Shown here: piece by piece, positions 26,509 to 34,606 of the stretch
Numbering within the stretch: the first letter of the stretch is position 1
Layout: each line of letters begins with the position of its first letter
DNA from: Bacteroides oleiciplenus YIT 12058
Lineage (GTDB): Bacteria; Bacteroidota; Bacteroidia; Bacteroidales; Bacteroidaceae
Length of the DNA stretch: 64,000 bases
Direction of reading: 5' to 3'
Assembly (NCBI RefSeq): GCF_000315485.1
Contig: NZ_JH992941.1
Location: 1,395,312 to 1,459,311, forward strand
Notes under the pieces: model-generated
The model's database searches: none
Told to the model about the DNA's origin: nothing
Seen by the model: the letters and a program-made list of their open reading frames with translations, nothing else
Made by a program: the position numbers and the translations under genes

Positions 26509-28398
26509 TTATTCTTTCTTTTTGCCGGTGAAGTCGAAATAGACTGTATAATGCTGGTTATAATTGCGGAAGAGAGGGCTGAGGATAACATCTTCCGGCT
26601 GTCCTATCCCTGTCGTGCGGAAAGTCAGTGGCTTTCCGTCTACGGGCTTGATGCACTGCTCTATTTTCCTGAAATCTCCTGCCAATGTGGGGACAGCAGG
26701 ATTTTGTGCAGGGTCTTCCGTCTTACCCAGTTCGGCTGCCAATACAATCGGGCCGTACAGGATGGCGCCTTTTTCTTTAGTATCCGGCATGTATTCTATG
26801 TGGAGGGACATCGGCATTTCCATTGTGATGACGTCTCCCTGCCGCCAGGTGCGGTCTATATGGATGTAGCTGCCGGGTGCTTTCTTTACATGCTGTTTTT
26901 TACCGTTCACCTTGATCGTTACTCCATCGACCGCCCATGAGGGGTAGCGGAGCATAAACGGCATCTGTATTCCTGCCTCTGGGGCTGCGGCGATGGTAAT
27001 CCGGGTGGAAGCTTCATCCGGATAGTTGGTTTCCTGACGCACAGTGAGGTCTTTCTCCTTCCAGTTCAGCACGGAAGCGATGAAGAGGTTGACGTAGAGA
27101 CCTGACTGGTCGGCTGTCTTGTAATAGATGGCTTCACCATACTTTGCATGGTTCTCGTATCCTGTGCCTACGCAACAGGTGTTGTCGCGGAAGGGGTAGT
27201 GGAACTTCTTGCAACTGCCGGGATGAAGTGTATGGTAATACGTGACGCCACCTGTCTCCGGATTCTGTGAAGAGAGAATGTGGTTGTAGAGGGCACGCTC
27301 GTAATAATCTGCACGGGCGGGCGATGCATCCCAGGTGAACAGGTGGCGTGTCAGTTTCAGCATGTTATAGGTGTTGCAAGTCTCTGTTGTATTCTCACTA
27401 AGCTGGTCGGACAAGATGCCGGGCTTGCTGAATATTTCTTTATCACTGTTTCCACCCGTTACGTAAGTATGATCTCCGACTACGGCTTCCCAGAAGAAGT
27501 TGGCAATCGTTGCACTCTGCGGGTTGCCGGTCATCTCGTAGCCACGTGCTTCACCGAGGACTTTCGGGATTTGAGTATTGACATGGATACCTGCCAGGCT
27601 ATCCCTACGGGCGGCCAGAGGGTCGAGAATGCTGTTGTGATAGAACATTTCGGCCAGTTCTTTATGTCGGGCGTTGCCTGTGAGGGCGTATAGGTTATAG
27701 AACGTTTCGGGCATTCCGCCGAATTCACTGTTCAGCATGCCTTGGAGTTGTGTAGGGGTCAGGGGTTTCAGTTTGTTGTAGGCCCAGTCGCACATGCCTG
27801 TAAGTACGTCGAGTGCCTGCTGGTTGCCGCAGAGGGTGTATTGGTCGAGTAGTCCGGCATATACTTTATGCAAGGTGTAGAAAGGTGCCCAGACTATCTC
27901 TTCCTTGATGGCACGGTCTATGAAATATTCAGGGAAGGCACTCAGATAGCCGTTTTTCCCCAATGTCTGTTGACACTCTGCCAATCCTTTCACTAACTCT
28001 GCGCCTTTGGTGCGGTACTGTTCGTCTCCGGTGGAGGCATACATGAGGCTGAGGGCACTGAGAAGATGTCCGGTGGTGTGTCCGCGGAGTTCGCAATCCA
28101 GAGATTCCCAGCCACCCAGGTTCTGTGCTCCCGTAGCCAGTCCGGCAGTTACGCGGAAAGCGTGTAGGAAGCGGTTCACGTCCGCTTCTTTCAGCCAGCG
28201 CTGGTCAACCTCCATGGCACGCTTGAAGGGACCGTCCAATAGCCGGACATCCGAATAATCAAAAGATAAAGCCTTCAGGGGGACGCTGACTTTAACTTTG
28301 GTCATATCTTCTATCTGCCCGGGATATTGTGCACGCATGGCAACAGGAGCTATTGCTAATGCAGCACTGGCAGTCAAGGTTAATAGTTTTATTTTCAT
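26509..28398 (-). CDS. GH127 beta-L-arabinofuranosidase
   Basis: A 629-residue secreted GH127 (former DUF1680) protein, signal peptide 1-23. GH127 uses a zinc-held cysteine nucleophile; the ligands of the Bifidobacterium enzyme are a Glu and three Cys. Here the matching residues are E339 and C341 in TETCNTYN and C408, C409 in DNTCCVGTGYENH, so the site is intact. The (alpha/alpha)6 barrel fills residues about 45-430, then beta domains follow. Known members remove beta-L-arabinofuranose; other linkages are reported in the wider family. It lies between the transporter and GH115 in the operon, 35 bases from each. A second GH127 lies two genes upstream. Confidence 0.9.
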   Translation of the reverse strand: MKIKLLTLTASAALAIAPVAMRAQYPGQIEDMTKVKVSVPLKALSFDYSDVRLLDGPFKRAMEVDQRWLKEADVNRFLHAFRVTAGLATGAQNLGGWESLDCELRGHTTGHLLSALSLMYASTGDEQYRTKGAELVKGLAECQQTLGKNGYLSAFPEYFIDRAIKEEIVWAPFYTLHKVYAGLLDQYTLCGNQQALDVLTGMCDWAYNKLKPLTPTQLQGMLNSEFGGMPETFYNLYALTGNARHKELAEMFYHNSILDPLAARRDSLAGIHVNTQIPKVLGEARGYEMTGNPQSATIANFFWEAVVGDHTYVTGGNSDKEIFSKPGILSDQLSENTTETCNTYNMLKLTRHLFTWDASPARADYYERALYNHILSSQNPETGGVTYYHTLHPGSCKKFHYPFRDNTCCVGTGYENHAKYGEAIYYKTADQSGLYVNLFIASVLNWKEKDLTVRQETNYPDEASTRITIAAAPEAGIQMPFMLRYPSWAVDGVTIKVNGKKQHVKKAPGSYIHIDRTWRQGDVITMEMPMSLHIEYMPDTKEKGAILYGPIVLAAELGKTEDPAQNPAVPTLAGDFRKIEQCIKPVDGKPLTFRTTGIGQPEDVILSPLFRNYNQHYTVYFDFTGKKKE

Positions 28399-28434
28399 AA
28401 TCTGTAGTTTTTATTATCAGGTTATCAATCAGGT

Positions 28435-29697
28435 TCATTTCTTATGATGCGGGCGTATATTGGAGAGCTTTACCGTAAAAAGGATGAGGTACAGGTAATA
28501 GAGAACCAGGCAACTCAATGCTGCCGATGTACCGATGGTCAGTGCATCCGCTCCGAAACTCTGTTGCAGTGCCCCCATTAGCGGAGGCAGGATAGCTCCG
28601 CCTATGGCAAAGGTGCATATGATGCCGGAGGCCCGTTTCGTATGCTCTCCCAAGTCTTCGGAGGCCAGGTTGAAGATACTTCCCCACATGATGGAGTTGA
28701 AGAAACCGCAGAGCAACATCAGGATAATGGATACCTCGCTGTTTATCAATAAAGAAATGATGAGGAAAAGCATAGCCATGCCCGCACAGAACACCATTGC
28801 CGTGCGAACCTTTACTTTCCGCAATATAATGGAGCCGAATAAGCGTCCCACCATCAGTCCGCCCCAGTAGATGGACAGGATGCCGGTACCTCTCAGTTCA
28901 TAGCCGAAAAGATTGATAGAATCTATGCCCAGTGCTCTCATGCGGTCGGGCAAGAAACTCGGAATGCCAATTTCCACTCCCATATAAACGAATATGGCAA
29001 TGGCACCGAAAATGAGGTGTGGATATTTGTAGGGGCTGCTACTACCTTGCACTTTATCTGCCACCTGTTCCTTCACTTCCGGCAGACGGAGGAAATAGAG
29101 CAACAGGCAGAGCACAAAGGCTATCCCGGCAATCATAAGGAAAGGTATCCGTACGTTTGTAGCATCCGGGCGGACCTCTATCGGGGCCGACTCACTGATA
29201 GTCTCGGCAGAAATGAGCATGGTGACGAATATAGGTGCGGCAACCGTGGCTGCCGAATTAAAGAACCCTACCAGATTGAGGCGGCTGGCAGCTTCATTGG
29301 GTGAGCCTAACGCCAGTACATAAGGATTCAGTACGATTTGCAACAATGCTATCCCCAGCGCAATGAGAAACATGGACATCAGGAATGCAGTATATCCCAT
29401 GCCTACCGCCGGATAAGTCAGGACAAACCCGATACTCACCACGAAAAGAGATAATACGGCCGAAGTTTTATAACCTAATTTATTCAGGAGATACGACAGG
29501 GGTATGGAGAATAAGTAAGCCCCAAAGAAAGCGGTGTTCACCAATTGCTTTTCCGAGAAAGAAAGCATCCATTTGCTGGACGCGAGGAAGTCAATCAGTG
29601 AGTTGTTCATTGTGGTGATGAAGCCTACCATAAAAAATAGGATAGACATGACCACCATCGGAAAAAAGAAACTGTTCTTTTCTATATTTTTGTTCAT
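28435..29697 (-). CDS. FucP-type MFS sugar:proton symporter
   Basis: A 420-residue inner-membrane transporter with twelve predicted helices, of the L-fucose permease-like family (FFPMVVMSILFFMVGFITTM, NSLIDFLASSK, LLQIVLNPYVLALG, ASRLNLVGFFNS, GRLFGSIILRK). It would carry a monosaccharide or small sugar from periplasm to cytoplasm. The start at 29697 (MNKNIEKNSFFF) is preferred over 29736, which adds a stretch with no family similarity that I recognise. Lying inside a glucurono-arabinoxylan operon, it could import arabinose, xylose, or a (methyl)glucuronate; sequence alone does not say. The 189-base gap upstream holds the second period-11 repeat element. Confidence 0.88.
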   Translation of the reverse strand: MNKNIEKNSFFFPMVVMSILFFMVGFITTMNNSLIDFLASSKWMLSFSEKQLVNTAFFGAYLFSIPLSYLLNKLGYKTSAVLSLFVVSIGFVLTYPAVGMGYTAFLMSMFLIALGIALLQIVLNPYVLALGSPNEAASRLNLVGFFNSAATVAAPIFVTMLISAETISESAPIEVRPDATNVRIPFLMIAGIAFVLCLLLYFLRLPEVKEQVADKVQGSSSPYKYPHLIFGAIAIFVYMGVEIGIPSFLPDRMRALGIDSINLFGYELRGTGILSIYWGGLMVGRLFGSIILRKVKVRTAMVFCAGMAMLFLIISLLINSEVSIILMLLCGFFNSIMWGSIFNLASEDLGEHTKRASGIICTFAIGGAILPPLMGALQQSFGADALTIGTSAALSCLVLYYLYLILFTVKLSNIRPHHKK

Positions 29698-29771
29698 GGT
29701 ATTTAGTATTAGTCCCTGTTGCACTGCGGCAAGCAAGGTGATTACTCTTTTGTTCTATTTATCTCTTCTGC

Positions 29772-29866
29772 CTTACCTCCTTCGTATCTTCTTCGCTTCT
29801 ATAGAGGGACGGGATAAGCAAAGGAGGTACGAGGAAGGTACGAAGAGGGTATAAGGGCGATACGGG
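29772..29866. repeat. Period-11 inverted repeat element, copy 2
   Basis: The left arm has units CTTACCTCCTT (29772-29782), CGTATCTTCTT (29783-29793) and CGCTTCTATAG (29794-29804). The right arm has GGAGGTACGAG (29823-29833), GAAGGTACGAA (29834-29844), GAGGGTATAAG (29845-29855) and GGCGATACGGG (29856-29866). In reverse complement the right arm repeats CGTAYC every 11 bases, as in the copy near 8250. It fills the gap between the upstream GH127 gene and the transporter gene, the only large gap inside the long operon, and could reduce read-through or define transcript ends. I saw no -7 box in the gap. Confidence 0.65.
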
Positions 29867-29886
29867 AAGGCCCGGATTGTTCTCTT

Positions 29887-32223
29887 TTACTTCTTTTTCA
29901 GCATCCTGAATCCGAATAAACCTCCTGCATAACAGTCGGTATGCGACTGGAAGCGTACGTTCACCTTCTCTTTCCCTTGGGTGAAGGACAGGGGAATTGT
30001 ATATTCCTCCTCAAATACCTTTGGACCGTGTGTACCGTTCAGGTGGACTGTTTTGAACTTCTTGCCGTCTATCAGGATGTCGAAGCTGCGTTTATCTTTG
30101 TCCTCTCCCCAATAGCCACAGAGCATATGCATTTCTTGCGCCGGGTCTACCTTGGCGGTGAAAGAGAACCAGCCGTTGAAGGCATCGCGGTATTTGTTTC
30201 CACCCACATCACCTGTTCTTGAATTCTCCGATTGCAGTTCATGGTCTCTTTCGGGTTGCATTTCTCCAATGCGGAGATGGTCTGTTGTCCGGGCTTCCAG
30301 TGCTTTCTGCTTTTTAATCAGGGCTTGATATTCTTTTTCTTTCTTCGCCCATTCCTGTACCGGGAACCGGTCGAAGTAAACCGCATGCTTCTGACCGTGG
30401 ATGGTATAGAAAGGCACCAATAGCAATTGGGCATTTGCGGTAGTGTTGGCTGTGAAAGTCAGGGGCTTGTCCGGGACGGGAGCGATGGATTGAACGATAG
30501 ATTCTGTGTCGGAGATAAAGCAGGGAATATCATATGCCTGTAACTCTCCTGTTCCCAGCGGTGCAGCCAACAGTACCGGACCGTAGAAAATACCCATCCT
30601 GTCGGCATTGTCGGGCATGGATACGGTGTAAAGCTCCATTGGGATTTCAATCACTAATTGGGTATCTGTGTCCCATTCGCCTTGTAGGGTGAAGTAGGAA
30701 CCGGGAGTTCCCGTTACTTTTTCTTCTTTTCCGTTCAGCGTTACTTTTATTCCTTGGGTTGCCCATCGCGGATAGCGTATGTGCAATGGGAATTCTTTAG
30801 ATTTTCCCTTGAAAGAAATCTGCACCTTGTTGTCTGCCGGGAGCTGTGTTTCCAGTTTCACTTCCATACCTTTCTCTTTCCAGTTCAGTGAGGTCGGGAT
30901 GAATAAGTTGACAAATAAGCCACCGTCTTTGACGGATTGGAAAAATACACTTTCGGCATATTTCACGTGGTTCTCAATGCCACTGGCTACACAACACCAG
31001 AAAGAATCAAAACGGGTGCTGAACTCTTTCTTCGTGCCGGACTCCAAAGGAACACTGTAGCAAACCATGCCGTCGTCCGGATTCTGTGAAGCAAGTATGT
31101 GATTGTACAATGCCTGTTCGTAGTAATCCATATAGGCTGCCTGCGGGTCCCAGCTAAACAGGTGTTTAGTGAGTTTCAGCATATTGTAAGTATTGCAGGT
31201 TTCGGAAGTAAAGGGGCTCAGACGGTCGTTCAGGCAATCCGGTTTTCCCAAATGCTCATAATTACTGTTACCTCCATTCACATATGTGTGGTGGTTTACA
31301 ATCCGGTCCCAGTAGAAAGTAGCAATGGTGTGCATATCCTTGTCTCCCGTCAGCTCATACAGGCGTGCTTCGCCTATGATTTTGGGCACCTGGGTGTTGG
31401 AGTGTTTTCCTTCCAGTTCGTCCCGTTGCTCTTTCAGTGGGTCGAGGATGGCTTTGTGATAGAACTGGCGTGCTAATTTCAGATAGCTTTCATTGCCTGT
31501 GATGGCATACATATCGGCAAAGGATTCGTTCATTCCGCCGAATTCGCAAGCCAACATTTTCTGAAAGTCTTCTTCGGACAGGTCGCCGAAACTGCGGACA
31601 GCCCAGTCGCTCAACTTAGTGCCCACCTCTTTGGCTTGTTCGCTGCCGGCATACCGATAGGCATCGATTAAGCCTGCCCATAGCTTGTGCAAGGTGTACC
31701 AGGGCACCCAGCCGCCGTTCAAATCGAATCCTTGCGAGCGTATATCGCCGGAAGATACTTCTGCCCATATTTTGTCTTCGTCGGGTATGCCTCCCACGTA
31801 TCCTGTTTTGCGGGCATCCTGACACTCTGCCAATTCTTTTACGATGTAGTCCACCCGTTCCTTGAAGCGCTTGTCGCCACTGGCGGCGTACATCATGGCA
31901 CAGGCCGAGAGGTAATGTCCCAGTGTATGGCCGGATACTCCCCGGCTTTCCCAACCGCCATAGATTTCGCCTTTAGGTGTCAGGCCTGCATTGAGGCGGA
32001 AACGGTGCAGCAGACGGTCGGGACTCAGGTCCAGCAGCCACTCCCCGTTCTTGTCCATTGCATGTTTGAAGGGGCTTCCCGGCAGCAATCTGAGGTAGGA
32101 GAGGGGAAACGCTTCGGCTTCCATAGAGACTTTATTGGCCACCACTACCTTTCCGGACTGCGACTGGCAGGCTGAGGAAAGAATGGTGAGTGACAGAAGA
32201 AGTAACAGCGGTATATTTTTCAT
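29887..32223 (-). CDS. GH127-family lipoprotein with C-terminal extension
   Basis: A 778-residue lipoprotein (lipobox ILSSAC, Cys19). The GH127 barrel covers about 35-430, with the metal/cysteine site intact: E341 and C343 in SETCNTYN, and C410, C411 in FWCCVASGIENH. Beyond about 640 is an additional domain of about 135 residues (NSRTGDVGGNKYRDAFNGWF, YTIPLSFTQGKEKVNVRFQS) resembling the DUF6805 tail of some GH127 proteins. It differs clearly from the downstream GH127, so the pair probably handles different arabinose linkages or polymers. It sits between the corrinoid methyl-transfer genes (44 bases away) and the transporter, tying the two halves of the operon together. Confidence 0.87.
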   Translation of the reverse strand: MKNIPLLLLLSLTILSSACQSQSGKVVVANKVSMEAEAFPLSYLRLLPGSPFKHAMDKNGEWLLDLSPDRLLHRFRLNAGLTPKGEIYGGWESRGVSGHTLGHYLSACAMMYAASGDKRFKERVDYIVKELAECQDARKTGYVGGIPDEDKIWAEVSSGDIRSQGFDLNGGWVPWYTLHKLWAGLIDAYRYAGSEQAKEVGTKLSDWAVRSFGDLSEEDFQKMLACEFGGMNESFADMYAITGNESYLKLARQFYHKAILDPLKEQRDELEGKHSNTQVPKIIGEARLYELTGDKDMHTIATFYWDRIVNHHTYVNGGNSNYEHLGKPDCLNDRLSPFTSETCNTYNMLKLTKHLFSWDPQAAYMDYYEQALYNHILASQNPDDGMVCYSVPLESGTKKEFSTRFDSFWCCVASGIENHVKYAESVFFQSVKDGGLFVNLFIPTSLNWKEKGMEVKLETQLPADNKVQISFKGKSKEFPLHIRYPRWATQGIKVTLNGKEEKVTGTPGSYFTLQGEWDTDTQLVIEIPMELYTVSMPDNADRMGIFYGPVLLAAPLGTGELQAYDIPCFISDTESIVQSIAPVPDKPLTFTANTTANAQLLLVPFYTIHGQKHAVYFDRFPVQEWAKKEKEYQALIKKQKALEARTTDHLRIGEMQPERDHELQSENSRTGDVGGNKYRDAFNGWFSFTAKVDPAQEMHMLCGYWGEDKDKRSFDILIDGKKFKTVHLNGTHGPKVFEEEYTIPLSFTQGKEKVNVRFQSHTDCYAGGLFGFRMLKKK

Positions 32224-32267
32224 TTCAGGTATAAGATTTTCCCGCTATGGCGGGTGGGTGAGGATTA

Positions 32268-33272
32268 TTATTGGTGATTATATTCGTTCAGGGCTTCATA
32301 GAAAGCGGTTATGTTCTCCATCGGCACTTCGGGCGGGACGTCGCATCCTGATGACAGAATGAAGTTCTTCCATTGGCTGGTTTTCTGCAGCAAACTCAGG
32401 GTTTCTTGTTTGATTTTCTCCGGGCTTGCCATCTTGAATATGCCTACGGGGTCTATATTTCCCATCACCAGGATGTCTTCGGGACATTCCTGCAAGACAC
32501 CTACCATGTCTATCTTGTTGCCGAAGTGCAGTCCGGCTGCCTTGGTTTCAATCATGGCGGCGGTGCAATGGCCGGTGTTGCCGCAATTGTGCAGTACGAT
32601 CATGAAGTGGTCGTCTTGCAGTTCTTCCACAATGCGGGTGATGTAGGTGGAAGAGAAGGAGGAACAGTCTTCGTTGGATACCAGTCCGGCTGCCGGTTCG
32701 GCTATGATGACTCCGTTCACTCCGGTTTCCTTCATTGCACGCAGGTAGGAGATGATGAACTCAGTACATTTCTCTAATAAAAGGCGTATAGTGTCAGGTT
32801 CCATATAAAGGGCCATCATCATTTCCGACATGTCGTACAGGCGTCCGGCGAGGGAGAAGGGGCCGATACAGCCGCCGAATACGGGCTTGTCCGTGATGAA
32901 CTCTGCCGCTAGCTTGTTGGCTTTCAGATATTCGGGCATGCGTCCGCTGTGGATGGAAGGCACTTGCAGGGCGGAGATGGAAGCATGGTCCTGCACCAGT
33001 CTGCCCACTACGTTAGGAACTTCATTTTCGGTAAATACAATTTCCGCACCAAAACATTCGGCTTCCACCGTCAGGTCCATGATTACCGTGGAGGCTGCTG
33101 CCGGATACGCTTCATTCAGTTTCCGGATGGCCTCAGCATGTATTTCTCCGTTGGTGACGGCCTGTTTTACGGTCTTGCCGCACAACTCGATACCGGGGTG
33201 CGTCATAATGGGGATGGCTATTCTTTCGGGGCTGGCCATCACCTCGCGGCACCATTCTTTCATGTTTCTCAT
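32268..33272 (-). CDS. URO-D-family methyltransferase with intact HxC...C zinc site (MtaA/MtbA-like)
   Basis: A 334-residue cytoplasmic protein of the uroporphyrinogen decarboxylase superfamily, in the branch of MtaA/MtbA corrinoid methyltransferases rather than heme enzymes. Zinc-ligand motifs are present: H228 and C230 in VLHNCGNTG and C310 in SSGCDVPPE. In MtaA/MtbA these bind zinc that activates a thiol acceptor. So this is probably the second methyltransferase, moving methyl from the corrinoid protein to a thiol; coenzyme M is unlikely in Bacteroides and the acceptor is unknown. The chosen ATG at 33272 forms an ATGA overlap with the stop of the activation-domain gene and has AAAGGA upstream; the ATG at 33299 is less likely. 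Confidence 0.85.
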   Translation of the reverse strand: MRNMKEWCREVMASPERIAIPIMTHPGIELCGKTVKQAVTNGEIHAEAIRKLNEAYPAAASTVIMDLTVEAECFGAEIVFTENEVPNVVGRLVQDHASISALQVPSIHSGRMPEYLKANKLAAEFITDKPVFGGCIGPFSLAGRLYDMSEMMMALYMEPDTIRLLLEKCTEFIISYLRAMKETGVNGVIIAEPAAGLVSNEDCSSFSSTYITRIVEELQDDHFMIVLHNCGNTGHCTAAMIETKAAGLHFGNKIDMVGVLQECPEDILVMGNIDPVGIFKMASPEKIKQETLSLLQKTSQWKNFILSSGCDVPPEVPMENITAFYEALNEYNHQ

Positions 33273-33970
33273 ATTCTTTTTTCCTTTCTTTTGTAACATT
33301 GTTTATTGTTGCATATTTCACAACGGTAGGGCTGGGGGCGCAGCTCTTTGCCTAATCCTATGAATCCACTGATGGACTTGACCGGTGACATGAGGAATGA
33401 GTCCGACAGGACAATTCCGCAAGGTTCCGGCGGGAAGAATGAAAAGAGCTTCTGTTGTTCGCAGATGTTCCACCCGCAATAGCCTGGACTGTAGGGGAGC
33501 GTATGGAAAAGTTCGCTTTCGGTTTCCAGTTCTTTGGCAAGTAAGGTGCCACAGGCTTCGGCAATGACGCTTCCGATGGAATCGGCTATATACTCCTTGA
33601 CGATGTTATCCTGCGTTTTAAGAGTGTGTAGGTAAGCATCATATTCTTTTCCGGCAGTTGCAACAAACAGGCACACCTGCGTCATTCCTTGCAGGTAAGA
33701 GCCTATAATGCCCCCTGTGGTGAACCCGGTACCCTCTCCTGCGGCGAACCCGGTATCTCCGACTTCTATTTTCTGCCGGGATACCTGCCGGGCTTCCAAT
33801 ATCCGAAACATATAGCGGGGGAGGCACAGAGGTGCTATCTCCGAATATGTCTCAGCTATAAGTTCACATGTATAGCTGTCGGGAATAGCTCCCCTGTATC
33901 CCATAGCCTGATATATTTCCTCTTGGGAGATATTCAAAACCTGTAGCCCTACTTGCCGTTGTTTTAACAT
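33269..33970 (-). CDS. MetH reactivation-domain-like protein with C-terminal cysteine cluster
   Basis: A 233-residue stand-alone protein resembling the S-adenosylmethionine-binding activation domain of cobalamin-dependent methionine synthase. Visible motifs are YSPGYCGWN (160-168), which matches the SAM-binding PGY region, and LSDSFLMSPVKSISGFIGLG (188-207), the typical MxPxxSxxG end. In MetH this domain re-methylates cobalamin that has oxidised to Co(II). Here it would repair the separate corrinoid protein, in place of the iron-sulfur RACE/RamA activators common in other anaerobes. The C-terminus adds YRCEICNNKQC (C217, C220, C225), a possible metal or Fe-S site. The gene overlaps both neighbours by a few bases, so the set is tightly coupled. 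Confidence 0.83.
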   Translation of the reverse strand: MLKQRQVGLQVLNISQEEIYQAMGYRGAIPDSYTCELIAETYSEIAPLCLPRYMFRILEARQVSRQKIEVGDTGFAAGEGTGFTTGGIIGSYLQGMTQVCLFVATAGKEYDAYLHTLKTQDNIVKEYIADSIGSVIAEACGTLLAKELETESELFHTLPYSPGYCGWNICEQQKLFSFFPPEPCGIVLSDSFLMSPVKSISGFIGLGKELRPQPYRCEICNNKQCYKRKEKRI

Positions 33971-34602
33971 CTTCCTAATACCCTTTTTGCTAATGCCACT
34001 GCGCCATTGGCATTGGAGCTATATCCGTCGGCTCCGATTTGCATGGCGAACTCCTCGCTTACGGGGGCTCCGCCTACCAATACTTTCACGTTTTGGCGCA
34101 AGCCTTCGCTATCCAGTGTATCGATTACCTCTTTCATGTAGCTCATCGTTGTGGTGAGCAGAGCCGACAGGCATACAATTTGCGGATTGTACTTTCTGAC
34201 CGCTTCTACAAACTGCTGACCGGAGATATCTACCCCCAGGTTAATAACTTCGAAACCACATCCTTCCAGCATGGAAGCCACCAGGTTCTTGCCGATGTCG
34301 TGCAGGTCGCCTTTCACGGTTCCGATAACCAGTGTGCCTAATGAAGCTCCTGATGCATCCTTCAATCTCGGTTTCAGGATTTCAAGACATCCTTTCATGG
34401 CACGTGCGGCCAGCAACAGGTTGGGTACGAACGCTTTTCCTTCTTCAAAGCGTTGTCCTATTTCTTCCATTCCTTTTATCAGGTAGTTGTTGATGATATC
34501 CTGGGCATCCATTCCTGCCTCGATAGCTTCGTTGACAATGGCTTTGGCATCTTCCAGTTTTCCGGCAACAATGGCCTCTTTCAAATTCGTTAAATCGTTC
34601 AT
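33964..34602 (-). CDS. Corrinoid (cobalamin-binding) methyl carrier protein, MtaC/MtbC-like
   Basis: A 212-residue cytoplasmic protein that carries a methyl group on cobalt. Residues 1-85 form the helical cap domain (ANEAIEAG-type repeats, YLIKGMEEIGQRFEEG). Residues about 88-212 form the Rossmann-like B12-binding domain with DLHDIG (D99, H101, G104), the base-off His-on signature, then SALLTTTM and VLVGGAPVS. Length is typical of MtaC, MtbC and MtvC proteins. It is placed between one URO-D methyltransferase (4 bases) and the activation protein (7-base overlap). This order is that of a complete three-component methyl-transfer system. The methyl donor is not given by the sequence. Confidence 0.92.
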   Translation of the reverse strand: MNDLTNLKEAIVAGKLEDAKAIVNEAIEAGMDAQDIINNYLIKGMEEIGQRFEEGKAFVPNLLLAARAMKGCLEILKPRLKDASGASLGTLVIGTVKGDLHDIGKNLVASMLEGCGFEVINLGVDISGQQFVEAVRKYNPQIVCLSALLTTTMSYMKEVIDTLDSEGLRQNVKVLVGGAPVSEEFAMQIGADGYSSNANGAVALAKRVLGRC

Positions 34603-34606
34603 GGTA

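Noticed and set aside
32241..32254. CCCGC-TATG-GCGGG hairpin between two genes of the minus operon
   Set aside because: The stem is only five bases with no T-run, so I do not call it a terminator.
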